A DNA stretch of 40,684 nt from NCBI GenBank assembly GCA_950054395.1, contig CATLOZ010000003.1:1-40684 (forward strand), read 5' to 3'. Shown piece by piece: positions 15,720-26,580 of the stretch. The notes beneath the pieces are model-generated. The model did no database searches. It had not been told where the DNA came from and saw nothing but the letters and a program-made list of their open reading frames with translations. A program made the position numbers and the translations under genes. Every line of letters starts with the position of its first letter. Positions within the stretch are counted from its first letter, which is position 1. The DNA is from an uncultured Chloroflexota bacterium. GTDB taxonomy: Bacteria; Chloroflexota; Dehalococcoidia; Lucifugimonadales; GCA-002694895.

Positions 15720-17969
15720 ATGGATGTAATAAAGAATTTTATAGAATCAGCAAATAATCTTTTAGGATTAAGTATTCCTATTATATTGTTTATTTATTGC
15801 TTAAACTTTTTCTTGTTTTACATTCTAGGTTTAAATAAACTTTATTTGAAATTAAATGTAGTAGTTATTCTTATTTCTATTTTTATTATATTTCTGTTTG
15901 GAAATATAAGATCAGATTTAGCTGTTATTAATACTTTTATATCAACAAATGATGGTTCTCTGGGAGGAAGCATAGGTCAGAGCATGCAAATTTATTCCAG
16001 ATCAATTTTTTATACAACTATATTTTTATTTATCTTATCCATTCCTGCTTGTGTATTCCCTTTTAAAACAATGAAATTGTTATACAATTTACTTAGTATG
16101 TCATCTTTGGTTATTTTGATTGGTGTAAAATTATTTATTCGATTTTTTATTTCAATAATTTCTAAAACTAAATTTGTTTCTAATGAAACATTGCCCAAAA
16201 CAATTTTGTTGGATTCTCAATCAGAGCCAGTAGATTATATAGATAAAAGCGATGAACGAAGTACTGTGAAATTATCTGAAAATCTTATTGCTGTGGAACA
16301 TAATGAAATTTATTCGAAAAATAAACAAGAATCTAATCCTCTCTGGATAAATAATGAAACTAAGATTGATGATTATACTAAAATAAAAGATCGGCAAAAT
16401 AGTACTAGTTATTTTGATTCCAATTCTAAAAATGAACCTGTTAAACAATTATCTGAAAATACAAAATCTTATAATTTACCATCTATAGATTTATTAGATG
16501 ATTTAAAAGAAATTTCGATTTCAGAATCTGAAATTCATGCTACTGCACAAAAAATCCAGAACACTTTACACCAATATGATGTTGATGTTGAAATTGGGCA
16601 AGTTCGACCTGGTCCAGTTGTTACTTTATATGGTTTGAAACCTGGTTGGATTACCAAAATAAAAAAAGAGAAGCAGTTTGATTCTGATGGAAATGTTATG
16701 ACTGATGAAAATGGGCGGCAGATTATGAAAGAAGTTGAATCAAAAAACAGGGTAAGAGTAGATTCTATTATATCCAGAGAAAAAGATTTATCACTTGCTT
16801 TAAAAACTCCTTCAATAAGAATTGAAACCCCCGTTTTAGGGGAATCTCTTGTTGGTATTGAAGTGCCTAATCCTAACCCGGGGTTAATTGGAATTAAATC
16901 TCTTATAAAAGATTCTTCATTTAAAAATTTATTATTACAAAAAGATTCTTTACCAATTGCTTTAGGCAAAGGATCAGGCGGGGATAACATTACAATAGAT
17001 TTAACAAAAATGCCACATTTGTTAATTGCCGGAGCTACTGGTAGCGGGAAAAGTGTATGTATTAATGCTGTTGTGTCAAGTTTAATTTATAGCAGATCAC
17101 CAGATCAATTAAGATTATTGCTAGTTGACCCTAAAAGAGTAGAATTGACTCAATATAATGGAATACCTCATATGGTGACTCCTGTAATTGTAGAATTAGA
17201 TGCTGTTGCAAAAGTTTTCAGAGGAATAATTAATGAGATGTTTAAACGATATAAATTATTAGAATCTCATTCTGTCAGAAATATATCTGAATTAAATAAA
17301 AAATTTAGTAATGCTTTGCCATATTTAGTTATAGTTATTGATGAATTGGCTGATTTGATGATGACTAGCGGGATTGAGATTGAAAGATCTATATGCAGGT
17401 TGGCTCAATTAGGAAGAGCAACAGGTATACATTTGGTAATAGCAACTCAGAGGCCTTCTGTAGATGTTGTGACTGGATTAATTAAATCTAATTTTCCTAG
17501 TAGGGTAAGTTTTAGTGTTAGCTCAAGTATTGACTCAAGAACTATACTTGATACAACTGGAGCAGAAAAATTATTAGGAAAAGGTGACATGCTATACCTC
17601 CCAATTGATGCTACCTTACCATTCAGATTGCAAGGATGTTTTATTAATGATAGTGAAATATCTAAATTAGTTAATTTTTGGAGAAATAATTCTTTTATGA
17701 ATTCTCAATATGAAATCAATGTTTTTGATGACTTAAATCAAATTAATGAATCAACAAGCAGTGATGATTCAGATTCAAATAAAGATAGCTTGTATAACGA
17801 TGCTGTAGGATTAGCTAAATCAACTAAAAAGTTATCGATTTCTTTCCTTCAGAGAAAGCTTAGAATAGGTTATCCTAGAGCTGCCAGATTAATGGATGAA
17901 TTGGAAGAAGAAGGAATAGTAGGACCAATGCAGAATTCTATTAAAGCAAGAGATGTTATAATCAATTAA
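15720..17969 (+). CDS. ftsK: DNA translocase FtsK/SpoIIIE
   Basis: The 749-residue motor pumps chromosome ends through the division septum. The N terminus (about 1-140) is a membrane domain with four or so hydrophobic segments, followed by a poorly conserved Ser/Asn/Lys-rich linker to about 255. The alpha-beta motor follows: Walker A GATGSGKSV near residue 438, Walker B LVIVIDELADLMM near 540, and ATGIHLVIATQRPSVDVVTG, GAEKLLGKGDMLYLP. The C-terminal gamma winged helix has SISFLQRKLRIGYPRAARLMDELEEEGIVGP, which reads KOPS/SRS-like DNA. Insertion of a charged KKEKQFDSDGNVM loop near residue 315 is a small oddity. The linker is short compared with E. coli FtsK and closer in length to SpoIIIE. 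Confidence 0.96.
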   Translation: MDVIKNFIESANNLLGLSIPIILFIYCLNFFLFYILGLNKLYLKLNVVVILISIFIIFLFGNIRSDLAVINTFISTNDGSLGGSIGQSMQIYSRSIFYTTIFLFILSIPACVFPFKTMKLLYNLLSMSSLVILIGVKLFIRFFISIISKTKFVSNETLPKTILLDSQSEPVDYIDKSDERSTVKLSENLIAVEHNEIYSKNKQESNPLWINNETKIDDYTKIKDRQNSTSYFDSNSKNEPVKQLSENTKSYNLPSIDLLDDLKEISISESEIHATAQKIQNTLHQYDVDVEIGQVRPGPVVTLYGLKPGWITKIKKEKQFDSDGNVMTDENGRQIMKEVESKNRVRVDSIISREKDLSLALKTPSIRIETPVLGESLVGIEVPNPNPGLIGIKSLIKDSSFKNLLLQKDSLPIALGKGSGGDNITIDLTKMPHLLIAGATGSGKSVCINAVVSSLIYSRSPDQLRLLLVDPKRVELTQYNGIPHMVTPVIVELDAVAKVFRGIINEMFKRYKLLESHSVRNISELNKKFSNALPYLVIVIDELADLMMTSGIEIERSICRLAQLGRATGIHLVIATQRPSVDVVTGLIKSNFPSRVSFSVSSSIDSRTILDTTGAEKLLGKGDMLYLPIDATLPFRLQGCFINDSEISKLVNFWRNNSFMNSQYEINVFDDLNQINESTSSDDSDSNKDSLYNDAVGLAKSTKKLSISFLQRKLRIGYPRAARLMDELEEEGIVGPMQNSIKARDVIIN

Positions 17970-17994
17970 AATACATCAACAGATTGGCTGAAAT

Positions 17995-19746
17995 TTGGAT
18001 CATAATTCTACTAATGGAAATATAGATGAAATTAATGAGTTGATAGATAATTATTCTATTGAATCTTTAGAGAATTGCCTTCAGTGTGATAAGAAAATTA
18101 AGGATTCTGAATTATATTCTACTTATAAAATTTGTCACAATTGTAATTTTCATTTTTATATTAAACCATATGAAAGAATAAATTTACTGACAGACAGAGA
18201 ATCTTATGTTGAATTTAATCAGAAATTACCAAATGAATTTAATTATATTTATGATAAATATCCTGATTATGCTAAGAGAGCCCAAAAGGATACTGAACGC
18301 ACAGGATTAAATGATTCTGTTTTAACCGGATATGCATCTATTGGAGGGAATAGATGTATATTAACAATACTAGACTTTTCATTTATGGGAGGAAATTTAG
18401 GTTTAATCTCAGGAGAGAAAATTTCGTTAGCTATTGATTTGGCAGTATCAAAAAAACTACCTATTGTTTCTATAATTTCAAGTTCAGGAACTCGTTTAGA
18501 AGAAGGAATAATTTCAATAATGCAAATGGCAAAAATAACTTTATCTATGGCAAATGCAAAAAAATTTAATATACCTTCAATTTCATTATTAACTAATCCA
18601 TGTACTGGCCAAGCTTATGCGACATTAGCTACCTTTTCAGATATTATTATGTCTGAACCTGGTGCTTCTGTTGGATTGAGTCCTTTGAAAGATTTGAAAC
18701 ATTCTTCTGGGTCAGTAAAATTTGAATCGAGAACTTCTGATTCCCTTGTTTCCAGAGGATTGATAGATTCTATAGTGAATAGAAATCATCAAAAAGAGCA
18801 AATATCTAGAATTATTGATTTGTTAAATAATCGGCATAAATTAGTTTATGAAAACAAAAATAAAAAAGTAAATGAATTCGCTTTATCTAATATTCCGATA
18901 GATAAAAGAGAATATATTTCACAACATCCATCACGTCCATCGGCCTCACTTTTTTTGGATAAGGTTTTCGAACATTTTTTTGAACTCAAAGGTGATAGAT
19001 TGTTAGAAAATAGTGAAAGAATTGTTACAGGATTAGCACAATTGGGAGGGCAAACAGTCATGTTAGTAGCCCAAGAATATATTAAAGATGCAAGTTCATC
19101 AATTGGAAAAAATGGTTTGTCATCTACAGATTTCAGAAAATGTACAAGGGCAATTAGCTTGGCTTCGAAATTTAATATCCCAATAATTACATTTATTGAT
19201 ACAAAAGGACACGATCTGTCTTACGAAGAAGAAATAAAAGGTATAGGTGTTTCACTTGGAGGGACTTTGCTTGCTATGGCTGAATTGAATTCACCTTCAA
19301 TGTCTGTATTGATTGGCGTTGGAGGTAGTGAAGCAGCTTTAAGCTTAGATATTTCAGATCGTAGATTAATGCTTGAAAATGCTATATTAAAAATTCCAGA
19401 TAATAATACAGAAATAAATAAAAAAAATATGGTTTTGGGATCTAGAGAATGTAAAGAATTAGATATAGTGGATATTATAGTTCCAGAACCAATTGGAGGA
19501 TTACATTTAAATCCTGATGAATGTTTCAGTTTGTTAAGAAAAGTATTAATGATAGAATTAGCAGAATTAAATCAGATGTCTTCTAGATCAAGATTTAGAT
19601 CTAAATATAATAAATTTAGAGGTATTCCAGGTTTTAGTAATAATATGTTAACTGATTTGACAAATGATGTTCTGTCAGTAAAATCTAAACTTACTAATTA
19701 TTTAAACATTAAATTAGGTAAAGACAAATCAAGTAAAAAATCCTAA
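17995..19746 (+). CDS. Fused acetyl-CoA carboxylase carboxyltransferase, beta-alpha (AccD-AccA)
   Basis: A single 583-residue protein joins both carboxyltransferase subunits. The N-terminal AccD half has a four-Cys zinc ribbon (C28, C31, C47, C50 in CLQCDK...CHNCNF) and the crotonase-like core [30 protein letters not shown] and ASVGLSP. From about residue 305, [20 protein letters not shown] begins the AccA half, with [33 protein letters not shown] and [11 protein letters not shown]. Together they transfer the carboxyl group from carboxybiotin to acetyl-CoA, making malonyl-CoA. The only usable start is TTG 17995; no strong ribosome-binding site precedes it. Biotin carboxylase and BCCP are not in the window. 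The stop overlaps leuD, which is convergent, by four bases. Confidence 0.93.
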   Translation: MDHNSTNGNIDEINELIDNYSIESLENCLQCDKKIKDSELYSTYKICHNCNFHFYIKPYERINLLTDRESYVEFNQKLPNEFNYIYDKYPDYAKRAQKDTERTGLNDSVLTGYASIGGNRCILTILDFSFMGGNLGLISGEKISLAIDLAVSKKLPIVSIISSSGTRLEEGIISIMQMAKITLSMANAKKFNIPSISLLTNPCTGQAYATLATFSDIIMSEPGASVGLSPLKDLKHSSGSVKFESRTSDSLVSRGLIDSIVNRNHQKEQISRIIDLLNNRHKLVYENKNKKVNEFALSNIPIDKREYISQHPSRPSASLFLDKVFEHFFELKGDRLLENSERIVTGLAQLGGQTVMLVAQEYIKDASSSIGKNGLSSTDFRKCTRAISLASKFNIPIITFIDTKGHDLSYEEEIKGIGVSLGGTLLAMAELNSPSMSVLIGVGGSEAALSLDISDRRLMLENAILKIPDNNTEINKKNMVLGSRECKELDIVDIIVPEPIGGLHLNPDECFSLLRKVLMIELAELNQMSSRSRFRSKYNKFRGIPGFSNNMLTDLTNDVLSVKSKLTNYLNIKLGKDKSSKKS

Positions 19747-20360
19747 TTGTTTTTGACAATACCGCCAATGTTTGATCTGTTTGATTCAAAAATTTTGATT
19801 TCCTTTTCTTTTTCTAATGTTAATCCAATATCATCCAAACCATTTTGAAGACAATGTTTTCTGAATTTTTCTATTTCAAAATATTCTGATATTTCTTCTT
19901 CTGTATCCCATATTCGTTGAGATTCAAGATCAATGTTTAAAGTAAAATCATTAATTTTTTCACTTTTTCCTATTAATTTTTTCACTTTTTCTTTGCTTAA
20001 TTTGATTGGCAGAATTCCGTTCTGAAAACAATTGTTATAAAATATATCAGCAAAGCTTGGAGCAATTATAATTTGAAAACCATAATCATTTAATGCCCAT
20101 GGAGCATGTTCTCTGGAAGAACCTGATCCAAAATTTTCCCCAGTCAGTAATATAGATGCATTTTTATATTTATCTTTATTTAAAATGAATTCAATATTTA
20201 AAGAACCATCTTGATTAAACCTCCAGTCATAAAATAAATATTTGCCATATCCTGTCCTTTCAATTCTTTTTAAAAACTGTTTAGGTATTATTTGATCAGT
20301 ATCAATATTTACCCTATCTAAAGGTACGGTTTTTCCAGTATGTTTATTAATTGCTTTCAT
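19743..20360 (-). CDS. leuD: 3-isopropylmalate dehydratase small subunit
   Basis: A 205-residue swivel domain of isopropylmalate isomerase. It has [20 protein letters not shown] at the N terminus and the invariant [23 protein letters not shown], then [16 protein letters not shown]. It forms the active heterodimer with LeuC. Its ATG directly abuts the leuC stop (no gap), typical of coupled leuCD. It is the last gene of the leftward ilv-leu run. Confidence 0.97.
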   Translation of the reverse strand: MKAINKHTGKTVPLDRVNIDTDQIIPKQFLKRIERTGYGKYLFYDWRFNQDGSLNIEFILNKDKYKNASILLTGENFGSGSSREHAPWALNDYGFQIIIAPSFADIFYNNCFQNGILPIKLSKEKVKKLIGKSEKINDFTLNIDLESQRIWDTEEEISEYFEIEKFRKHCLQNGLDDIGLTLEKEKEIKIFESNRSNIGGIVKNN

Positions 20361-21767
20361 TTATATCTCTCTAGTATCAATAAAATGTCCTGCTATTGCT
20401 GCTGCTGCTGCCATTTCAGGACTTACAAGATGTGTTCGTCCACCTTTTCCTTGACGACCTTCAAAATTTCTATTTGAAGTAGAAGCGCATCTTTCTTGGG
20501 GTTGCAGAATATCGGGATTCATCCCTAAGCACATAGAACATCCAGCTTCTCGCCATTCAAAACCTGCATCTTTGAATATTTTATCTAAACCTTTTTTTTC
20601 AGCAATTGATTTAACCAAAGTGGATCCGGGAACAACCATTGCATTTACATTTGAATTTACTTTTTTATTTTCAACTATTTTAGCTGCCGATTCTAAATCT
20701 TCTATTCTTGAATTAGTGCAAGATCCTATGAAAACTCTGTCAATTTTTATATCTTCGATTTTTGTATCTGGTTTTAGTCCCATATATTCCAATGCTTTTT
20801 CAATGGATATTTTTTCATCAGCATCAGTTGAATTTTCAGGGTTAGGAATTTTGCCTGTTATTGGAGCTACCATTCCAGGGTTAGTACCCCAGGTAACAAA
20901 AGGTTCGAAATTCTCACTGTTTATGATGATTTTTTTATCATAAACAGCGTCTTCGTCTGTTTTGAGATTAAGCCAACTATTTTTTGCTTTTTCGAAATCT
21001 TTGCCTTTGGGAGAAAATGCTTTGCCTTCAAGATATTTTATTGTTTTCATATCCGGAGCTATCATACCTGCTCTTCCACCAGCTTCTATTGACATATTAC
21101 AGACGGTCATTCTTCCTTCCATACTTAAATTAGTTATAGCTTCACCGGTATATTCAATTGCATGGCCAACAGCGCCACTAATTCCAATATTTTTAATTAT
21201 TCCTAATATTAAATCTTTTGCAGTCACTCCATTAGGTAAAGAACCTTTAATATGTATATTCATTGTTTTAGGCTTAAATTGTCTTAATGTTTGAGTTGCT
21301 AATACATGTTCTACTTCTGAAGTTCCGATTCCCATTGCAAATGATCCAAATGCACCATTTGTAGATGTATGGCTATCGCCACACACGATAATTTTACCAG
21401 GTTGTGTTAATCCAAGATCAGGTCCTATTACATGTACTATCCCTTGGTTTTTATGGTACATATCATATAATTGGACACCAAATTCTTCACAATTTTCACT
21501 TAATGTTTCAACTTGTTGTTTTGCTATTGGGTCTGATATTGAATCCCTCCCTATCCAGGTAGGTATAGAATGATCGGCAACTGCTATAGTAAGATCTGGG
21601 CGTCTTACTTTTCTTTTAGCTAACCGAAGTCCTTCAAATGCCTGAGGAGAAGTTACCTCATGGATCATATGTAGATCGACATAAAGTATTGATGGCTGAT
21701 CTTTTTGCTCATAAACAACATGAGCTTCCCAGATTTTTTCAAATAATGTTTTGTGAATTTTACTCAT
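20361..21767 (-). CDS. leuC: 3-isopropylmalate dehydratase large subunit
   Basis: This 468-residue aconitase-family protein isomerises 2- to 3-isopropylmalate. The [4Fe-4S] ligands are visible in CTNSRIEDL (FIGSCTNS) and in GCSMCLGMNPD. Other hallmarks are VADHSIPTW near the start and VCGDSHTSTNGAFG, EVEHVLATQTL, and SNRNFEGRQGKGGRTHLVSP at the end. The length is typical of bacterial LeuC rather than the shorter archaeal or homoaconitase type. It follows leuA by 15 bases. Confidence 0.97.
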   Translation of the reverse strand: MSKIHKTLFEKIWEAHVVYEQKDQPSILYVDLHMIHEVTSPQAFEGLRLAKRKVRRPDLTIAVADHSIPTWIGRDSISDPIAKQQVETLSENCEEFGVQLYDMYHKNQGIVHVIGPDLGLTQPGKIIVCGDSHTSTNGAFGSFAMGIGTSEVEHVLATQTLRQFKPKTMNIHIKGSLPNGVTAKDLILGIIKNIGISGAVGHAIEYTGEAITNLSMEGRMTVCNMSIEAGGRAGMIAPDMKTIKYLEGKAFSPKGKDFEKAKNSWLNLKTDEDAVYDKKIIINSENFEPFVTWGTNPGMVAPITGKIPNPENSTDADEKISIEKALEYMGLKPDTKIEDIKIDRVFIGSCTNSRIEDLESAAKIVENKKVNSNVNAMVVPGSTLVKSIAEKKGLDKIFKDAGFEWREAGCSMCLGMNPDILQPQERCASTSNRNFEGRQGKGGRTHLVSPEMAAAAAIAGHFIDTREI

Positions 21768-21782
21768 ATAGTGATTATTATG

Positions 21783-23306
21783 TTATTTATTTGATAATTT
21801 ATTTAATCCATCAATATATGCTTTTGCGCTAGCTACTAGAATATCTGTGTCAGATCCACGCCCTACAACTAAGCTTCCTTCATGTTCTAATTTCACTATA
21901 GCATCTCCAATAGCATCAATTCCTTCTGTTACAGCTTCTATTCTCCATTCATTTAAAATCACTTTTAAATCAATTTGCTTATTAATTGCTTTATAGATTG
22001 CATCAACAGGACCAGTGCCAGTTGATGTTGACCTTTTAATTTTATTATTTTGCGTATTTTTAATATCTATTTTAGCTGTGGGGTTTTTATTTGAGCCAGA
22101 TTCTATATCAATAGAAACTAATTCGAATTGCCCCGAAGATCTTTCAGATCTTTTTTGGTTTGACATTAATGATTCTAAATCCTGATTTGTCACTTCTCTT
22201 TTTTTGTCAGCTAATATTTTGAATTCTTCGAAAGTTTTATTAATTTCCTCAGATGATAAATTATAACCCAGATCTTCAAGTCTGGATTTTAGACCAGCTC
22301 TTCCACTCAATTTACTTAATACTAGTGTATTACCTGTAAGACCAATTGATTTGGGATCCATAATTTCAAAAGTAGATTTTGATTTTATTACACCATCTTG
22401 ATGTATTCCTGAAGCATGCCTGAATGCATTAGCTCCAACTATAGCTTTATTGGGTTGCACTGGAAATCCGGTTATATCACTAACTAGACGGCTAGTTTTA
22501 TAAATTTCTTTAGTATTAATATCAGTTTCTACTTTTAATAAATCTTTTCTGGTTTCGATTGCCATAATTACTTCTTCTAAGGCAGCATTTCCTGCTCTTT
22601 CTCCTAATCCATTTATGCATCCCTCAATTTGTCTTGCGCCTGCAGTAATTGCTGCCAAACTATTTGCAACAGATAATCCTAGATCATTATGACAGTGGAC
22701 GCTTGTAACTATTTTATCCATTCCAGGGACATTATGAATTATATTTTCAATTTGATTTTTAAATTCCCATGGCATCGTATATCCTACGGTATCAGGTATA
22801 TTAATTGTAGTGGCTCCTGCTTTTACTGTTGCTTCGATTAATTGATATAAAAAGTTCATGTCAGTCCTTGAAGCATCCATTGGGGAAAATTCAACATCAT
22901 CACAATACTTTTTGGCTTTTTCCACACAAAATACTGCCATATTTAACACTTCTTCTCTGTCTTTTTTTAATTGATTTATTATTTGTATATCTGAACTATT
23001 TATAAATACATGTATTCTCGGGTTTTCCGCATTTTTAATTGCAATCCAAGCTGCTTCAACATCGGATGGAACGCAGCGAGCTAATGCCGCAATAACTGGC
23101 TCTTTGATTTTCTCTGATATCAATTTTACTGACTCAAAATCCCCTGGTGATGAAGCTGGGAAACCAGCTTCAATGATATCCACATTCAATTTGTTTAATT
23201 GTGTGGCAATTTCAAGTTTTTCAAATTTTGTCAGGCCAATTCCTGCAGATTGTTCGCCATCTCTTAAAGTGGTATCAAAAATTAGAATTTTATTATCATT
23301 AGCCAT
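21783..23306 (-). CDS. leuA: 2-isopropylmalate synthase
   Basis: At 507 residues it is a full-length bacterial LeuA: catalytic TIM barrel plus C-terminal regulatory domain. The barrel begins FDTTLRDGEQSAGIGLT, and HCHNDLGLSVANSLA carries the metal-binding His pair. GCINGLGERAGNAALEEV and RHASGIHQDGV follow. The C-terminal LeuA dimer domain (about 390-500, with STSTGTGPVDAIYKAI and EGSLVVGRGSDTDI) is the site of leucine feedback inhibition in the family. It condenses acetyl-CoA with 2-ketoisovalerate and commits carbon to leucine. It lies 26 bases after ilvC. Confidence 0.96.
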   Translation of the reverse strand: MANDNKILIFDTTLRDGEQSAGIGLTKFEKLEIATQLNKLNVDIIEAGFPASSPGDFESVKLISEKIKEPVIAALARCVPSDVEAAWIAIKNAENPRIHVFINSSDIQIINQLKKDREEVLNMAVFCVEKAKKYCDDVEFSPMDASRTDMNFLYQLIEATVKAGATTINIPDTVGYTMPWEFKNQIENIIHNVPGMDKIVTSVHCHNDLGLSVANSLAAITAGARQIEGCINGLGERAGNAALEEVIMAIETRKDLLKVETDINTKEIYKTSRLVSDITGFPVQPNKAIVGANAFRHASGIHQDGVIKSKSTFEIMDPKSIGLTGNTLVLSKLSGRAGLKSRLEDLGYNLSSEEINKTFEEFKILADKKREVTNQDLESLMSNQKRSERSSGQFELVSIDIESGSNKNPTAKIDIKNTQNNKIKRSTSTGTGPVDAIYKAINKQIDLKVILNEWRIEAVTEGIDAIGDAIVKLEHEGSLVVGRGSDTDILVASAKAYIDGLNKLSNK

Positions 23307-23332
23307 CTATAAACCTCTTTAATGTAAATATA

Positions 23333-24334
23333 TTATTCCGACGAATCATTTAGAAAGGGCATCATACCTCTTAATTCTTTTCCTATGATTTCTATAGGAT
23401 GAGAACTATTTTGTTTTCTCAATTCATTAAATTTATGTAATCCTTCTTCGTTTTCATTTATCCATTCCCTTGCAAAAGAACCATCTTGAATGTCTTTAAG
23501 AACTTTTTGCATATTTTTTTTTACTGATTCGTCAATGATTACTGGGCCTCTAGTTAAATCTCCGTATTCAGCTGTAGTACTTATAGAATAACGCATATAA
23601 TTTAATCCGCCCTGATACATTAAATCTACAATAAGTTTTAATTCGTGAAGGCATTCAAAGTATGCAGATTCTGGTTGGTATCCTGCTTCGACTAATGTTT
23701 CAAATGCATATTTCACTAATTGTGCTGTCCCGCCACATAATACAGCTTGCTCACCAAATAAATCTGTTTCAGTTTCTTCTTTAAAAGTTGTAGTTAATAC
23801 ACCAGCCCGAGTACAACCAACTGCTTTTGCATAAGCTAATCCTGTGGAAATAGCATTTCCAGATGGATTTTGATGTATAGCTAAAAGTCCAGGAACTCCC
23901 GATCCTTTAGTAAATACTTCTCTCATTCTGTGACCAGGGGCTTTTGGTGCCACCATTACAACATCTACATTAGCTGGAGGTGTAATTGTGTTATAGTGAA
24001 TATTAAAACCATGAGCAAACATGAGAGTTTTACCTTTATTCATATGTTGTTCTATAGATTCTTTATATACTTTAGGCTGGATGGTATCAGGTAATAACAT
24101 CATTATTAAATCTGATGATTGAGATACTTCGGAAACTGTGCCTACTTCTAAGCCATCATTTTCAGCTTTTTTCCAACTTTTACTCCCTTTATATAAGCCA
24201 ACCTTCACATCTACTCCACTGTCATTAGCACTTAGAGCATGTGCGTGTCCCTGGCTGCCATAGCCTATGATAGCTATAGATTTATTATCAAATAAATTTA
24301 AGTCACCATCAGAATCGTAATACATTTTTGCCAT
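23333..24334 (-). CDS. ilvC: Ketol-acid reductoisomerase, class I
   Basis: The 333-residue enzyme isomerises and reduces acetolactate or acetohydroxybutyrate. It has the nucleotide-binding [19 protein letters not shown], the specificity loop [15 protein letters not shown], and [22 protein letters not shown]. The metal-binding [12 protein letters not shown] lies in the single knotted domain. The size marks the short class I form. The Ser and Lys residues in the loop after the second beta strand suggest NADPH, by comparison with known enzymes. It sits between ilvN and leuA with short gaps on both sides. Confidence 0.97.
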   Translation of the reverse strand: MAKMYYDSDGDLNLFDNKSIAIIGYGSQGHAHALSANDSGVDVKVGLYKGSKSWKKAENDGLEVGTVSEVSQSSDLIMMLLPDTIQPKVYKESIEQHMNKGKTLMFAHGFNIHYNTITPPANVDVVMVAPKAPGHRMREVFTKGSGVPGLLAIHQNPSGNAISTGLAYAKAVGCTRAGVLTTTFKEETETDLFGEQAVLCGGTAQLVKYAFETLVEAGYQPESAYFECLHELKLIVDLMYQGGLNYMRYSISTTAEYGDLTRGPVIIDESVKKNMQKVLKDIQDGSFAREWINENEEGLHKFNELRKQNSSHPIEIIGKELRGMMPFLNDSSE

Positions 24335-24348
24335 TTCCTACTCCATTT

Positions 24349-24861
24349 TTATTTATTTTTTTCTCTGTTCATTGCAATTAATCCTGTTCTCATTACTTCA
24401 ATTAATCCAAATGAAGACAGCAAATTTTGTAGAGCTTGAATTTTTTGATCATCACCGGTAGCCTCTATAATGATTGAAGAAGAGCTTACATCCACAATTT
24501 TAGCTCTGTAAATAGCAACTATCTGCATGATTTCACTTCTAGTTTTAGTGTCAGAGTTTACTTTTATTAGAGCAAGTTCTCTTGAAACTATATTGTCATC
24601 AGATATGTCATTTACTTTTATAATGTCTATAAGTTTATGTAATTGTTTAGTAATTTTTTCAACTATATCATCTCCGCCTTCAACTACTACAGTTAATCTT
24701 GAAAGATGGTCTATTTCACTATGCCCAACAGCTAAGCTTTGTATATTAAAACCTCTTCTCCTTAACATACTTGTTATCCTGTTAAGAACACCGGGTTTAT
24801 CATTTACTAATGCTGTAACTGTTCTTGTAGGAATAATGTTTTTTGTATCTTTAATGGTCAT
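24349..24861 (-). CDS. ilvN: Acetolactate synthase small (regulatory) subunit
   Basis: The 170-residue protein starts with an ACT domain: TVTALVNDKPGVLNRITSML, then RRGFNIQSLAVGHSE and SRLTVVVEGGD. A second ferredoxin-like domain follows (REIMQIVAIYRAKIVDVSSSSIIIEATG). It binds valine and activates IlvB. The start overlaps the ilvB stop by four bases, so the two subunits are translationally coupled. Sometimes called ilvH; the length fits this single-ACT type. Confidence 0.96.
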   Translation of the reverse strand: MTIKDTKNIIPTRTVTALVNDKPGVLNRITSMLRRRGFNIQSLAVGHSEIDHLSRLTVVVEGGDDIVEKITKQLHKLIDIIKVNDISDDNIVSRELALIKVNSDTKTRSEIMQIVAIYRAKIVDVSSSSIIIEATGDDQKIQALQNLLSSFGLIEVMRTGLIAMNREKNK

Positions 24862-26561
24862 TGTTTAATCTCCTGCGATGAAGGTTCTTCCATCATATCT
24901 TGAACAGTTGCTCCTGACGGAATGAAGGGATAAACATTTTCTTCAGATTCAACAATAAAATCTATTAACACAGGCCCATCATGTTTAATAGCATCTAGGA
25001 TTGCAGGTTTTACTTGTGTTTTGTCAGTAACCTTTAAGGCATAAATATCAAAAGCTTCTGCTAATTTTACAAAATCTGGAATACCTTTGTAGGATGTGGA
25101 TACATAAGATTTTTCATAAAATAGTTCCTGCCATTGTCGCACCATTCCCAAAAATCCATTGTTAATAATAGCAAATTTGATTGGGAGGTTATTTTCAGAA
25201 ATTGTAGCTAATTCAGACATCGTCATCTGAAATCCTCCATCACCGGCAATTGACCATACCATTTCGTTTGGTCTTCCTATTTGAGCTCCTAATGCTGCTG
25301 GTACTTCATAGCCCATTGCTCCAGCACCTCCGGACGTGATGATTTTATTTTTATCATTAAATGTATAATGTTGGGCAGCCCACATTTGGTGCTGACCTAC
25401 CCCGGTTACAATAATTGAATCCCCATTTGTCAATTCATGTAATTCTTTTATTATAAATTGAGGGAGTAATTTTTCAGTGTCTCTTAGCGCTAGGCTTGGA
25501 TGGTTGTTTTTTAACCTGTCTATTTGATTTAACCATGCAACATGTGTTTTTTCTTCGACTGATTTTACTAAATTTGACAATGCAATTTTCGCATCTGAAA
25601 CTATAGGAACATCTGCATGAATTATTTTGCCTATTTCAGAAGCATCAATATCTATATGAATTTTTTTAGATGCTAATGCAAATTTGTCAGGATTTCCAGT
25701 AATCCTATCGTCAAATCTCATTCCTACAGCAATTATAAGATCTGATTGATCTAGTATAAGATTAGAGTAAGCCATTCCATGCATACCTGGCCATCCGCAA
25801 TAAAGGAAGTGATTTGCAGGGAAAGAGCTTAACCCTAACAGAGTATTTATGACAGGTATTTGGCATTTTTCTGCTAATTCTAATAATTCATCATATGCTT
25901 TTGATATTTTAATGCCATGACCTGCTAAAAGAACTGGTCTTTTAGATTTTTTTATAAGTTCACACGCACGTTTTATTTGTTTTTGATTCACTGATGTATT
26001 GGGTTTGTATCCAGGTATATTGACGTTTTCGGGATAATTGAAAACACCATTTCCTTGAAGAATATCTTTTGGTATATCAACTAAAACGGGCCCAGGCCTA
26101 CCTGTGGTGGCTATATGAAATGCTTCTTTTATTGTTTCACCTAGATCGTTTATATCCATTACAAGATAATTGTGTTTTGTAATTGGTAGTGTTATTCCTG
26201 TAATATCTGTTTCTTGAAATGCATCGGTACCTATTACTGGCCTACCCACTTGGCCTGTAATTGCAACGATTGGGACAGAGTCCATTTTTGCAGTCATTAT
26301 TCCAGTTACTAGATTTGTGGTTCCTGGTCCTGAGGTTGCAAAAGCTACGCCAGCTTTTCCGGTTGCTCTAGCATAGCCATCTGCTGCGTGAGCTGCTCCT
26401 TGTTCATGTCTAACTAAAATATGTTTTAATTTTTTATATTCTGGAAGTACTTGATATAATGGAAGTATAGCTCCACCAGGAATTCCAAAAATATGCTCAA
26501 CACCTTCTCTGATTAGAGATTCGCAAACCATTTGTGATCCGTTCATTAATTTATTATTCAT
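24858..26561 (-). CDS. ilvB: Acetolactate synthase large (catalytic) subunit
   Basis: The 567-residue ThDP enzyme makes acetolactate from pyruvate, or acetohydroxybutyrate from pyruvate and 2-ketobutyrate. The catalytic glutamate lies in LVRHEQGAAHAADGYARATG. The ThDP/Mg motif is SIAGDGGFQMTMSELATISE with INNGFLGMVRQWQE after it. The FAD region has GMRFDDRITGNPDKFA. It is the first gene of the ilvBNC-leuACD operon and is preceded by a T-box leader. Confidence 0.97.
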   Translation of the reverse strand: MNNKLMNGSQMVCESLIREGVEHIFGIPGGAILPLYQVLPEYKKLKHILVRHEQGAAHAADGYARATGKAGVAFATSGPGTTNLVTGIMTAKMDSVPIVAITGQVGRPVIGTDAFQETDITGITLPITKHNYLVMDINDLGETIKEAFHIATTGRPGPVLVDIPKDILQGNGVFNYPENVNIPGYKPNTSVNQKQIKRACELIKKSKRPVLLAGHGIKISKAYDELLELAEKCQIPVINTLLGLSSFPANHFLYCGWPGMHGMAYSNLILDQSDLIIAVGMRFDDRITGNPDKFALASKKIHIDIDASEIGKIIHADVPIVSDAKIALSNLVKSVEEKTHVAWLNQIDRLKNNHPSLALRDTEKLLPQFIIKELHELTNGDSIIVTGVGQHQMWAAQHYTFNDKNKIITSGGAGAMGYEVPAALGAQIGRPNEMVWSIAGDGGFQMTMSELATISENNLPIKFAIINNGFLGMVRQWQELFYEKSYVSTSYKGIPDFVKLAEAFDIYALKVTDKTQVKPAILDAIKHDGPVLIDFIVESEENVYPFIPSGATVQDMMEEPSSQEIKQ

Positions 26562-26580
26562 ATTTATGTTTCATTTTTCA

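Noticed and set aside
20572-21294. Plus-strand frames of 110-123 codons opposite leuC
   Set aside because: They are antisense shadows of a strongly conserved gene and have no recognisable domain.
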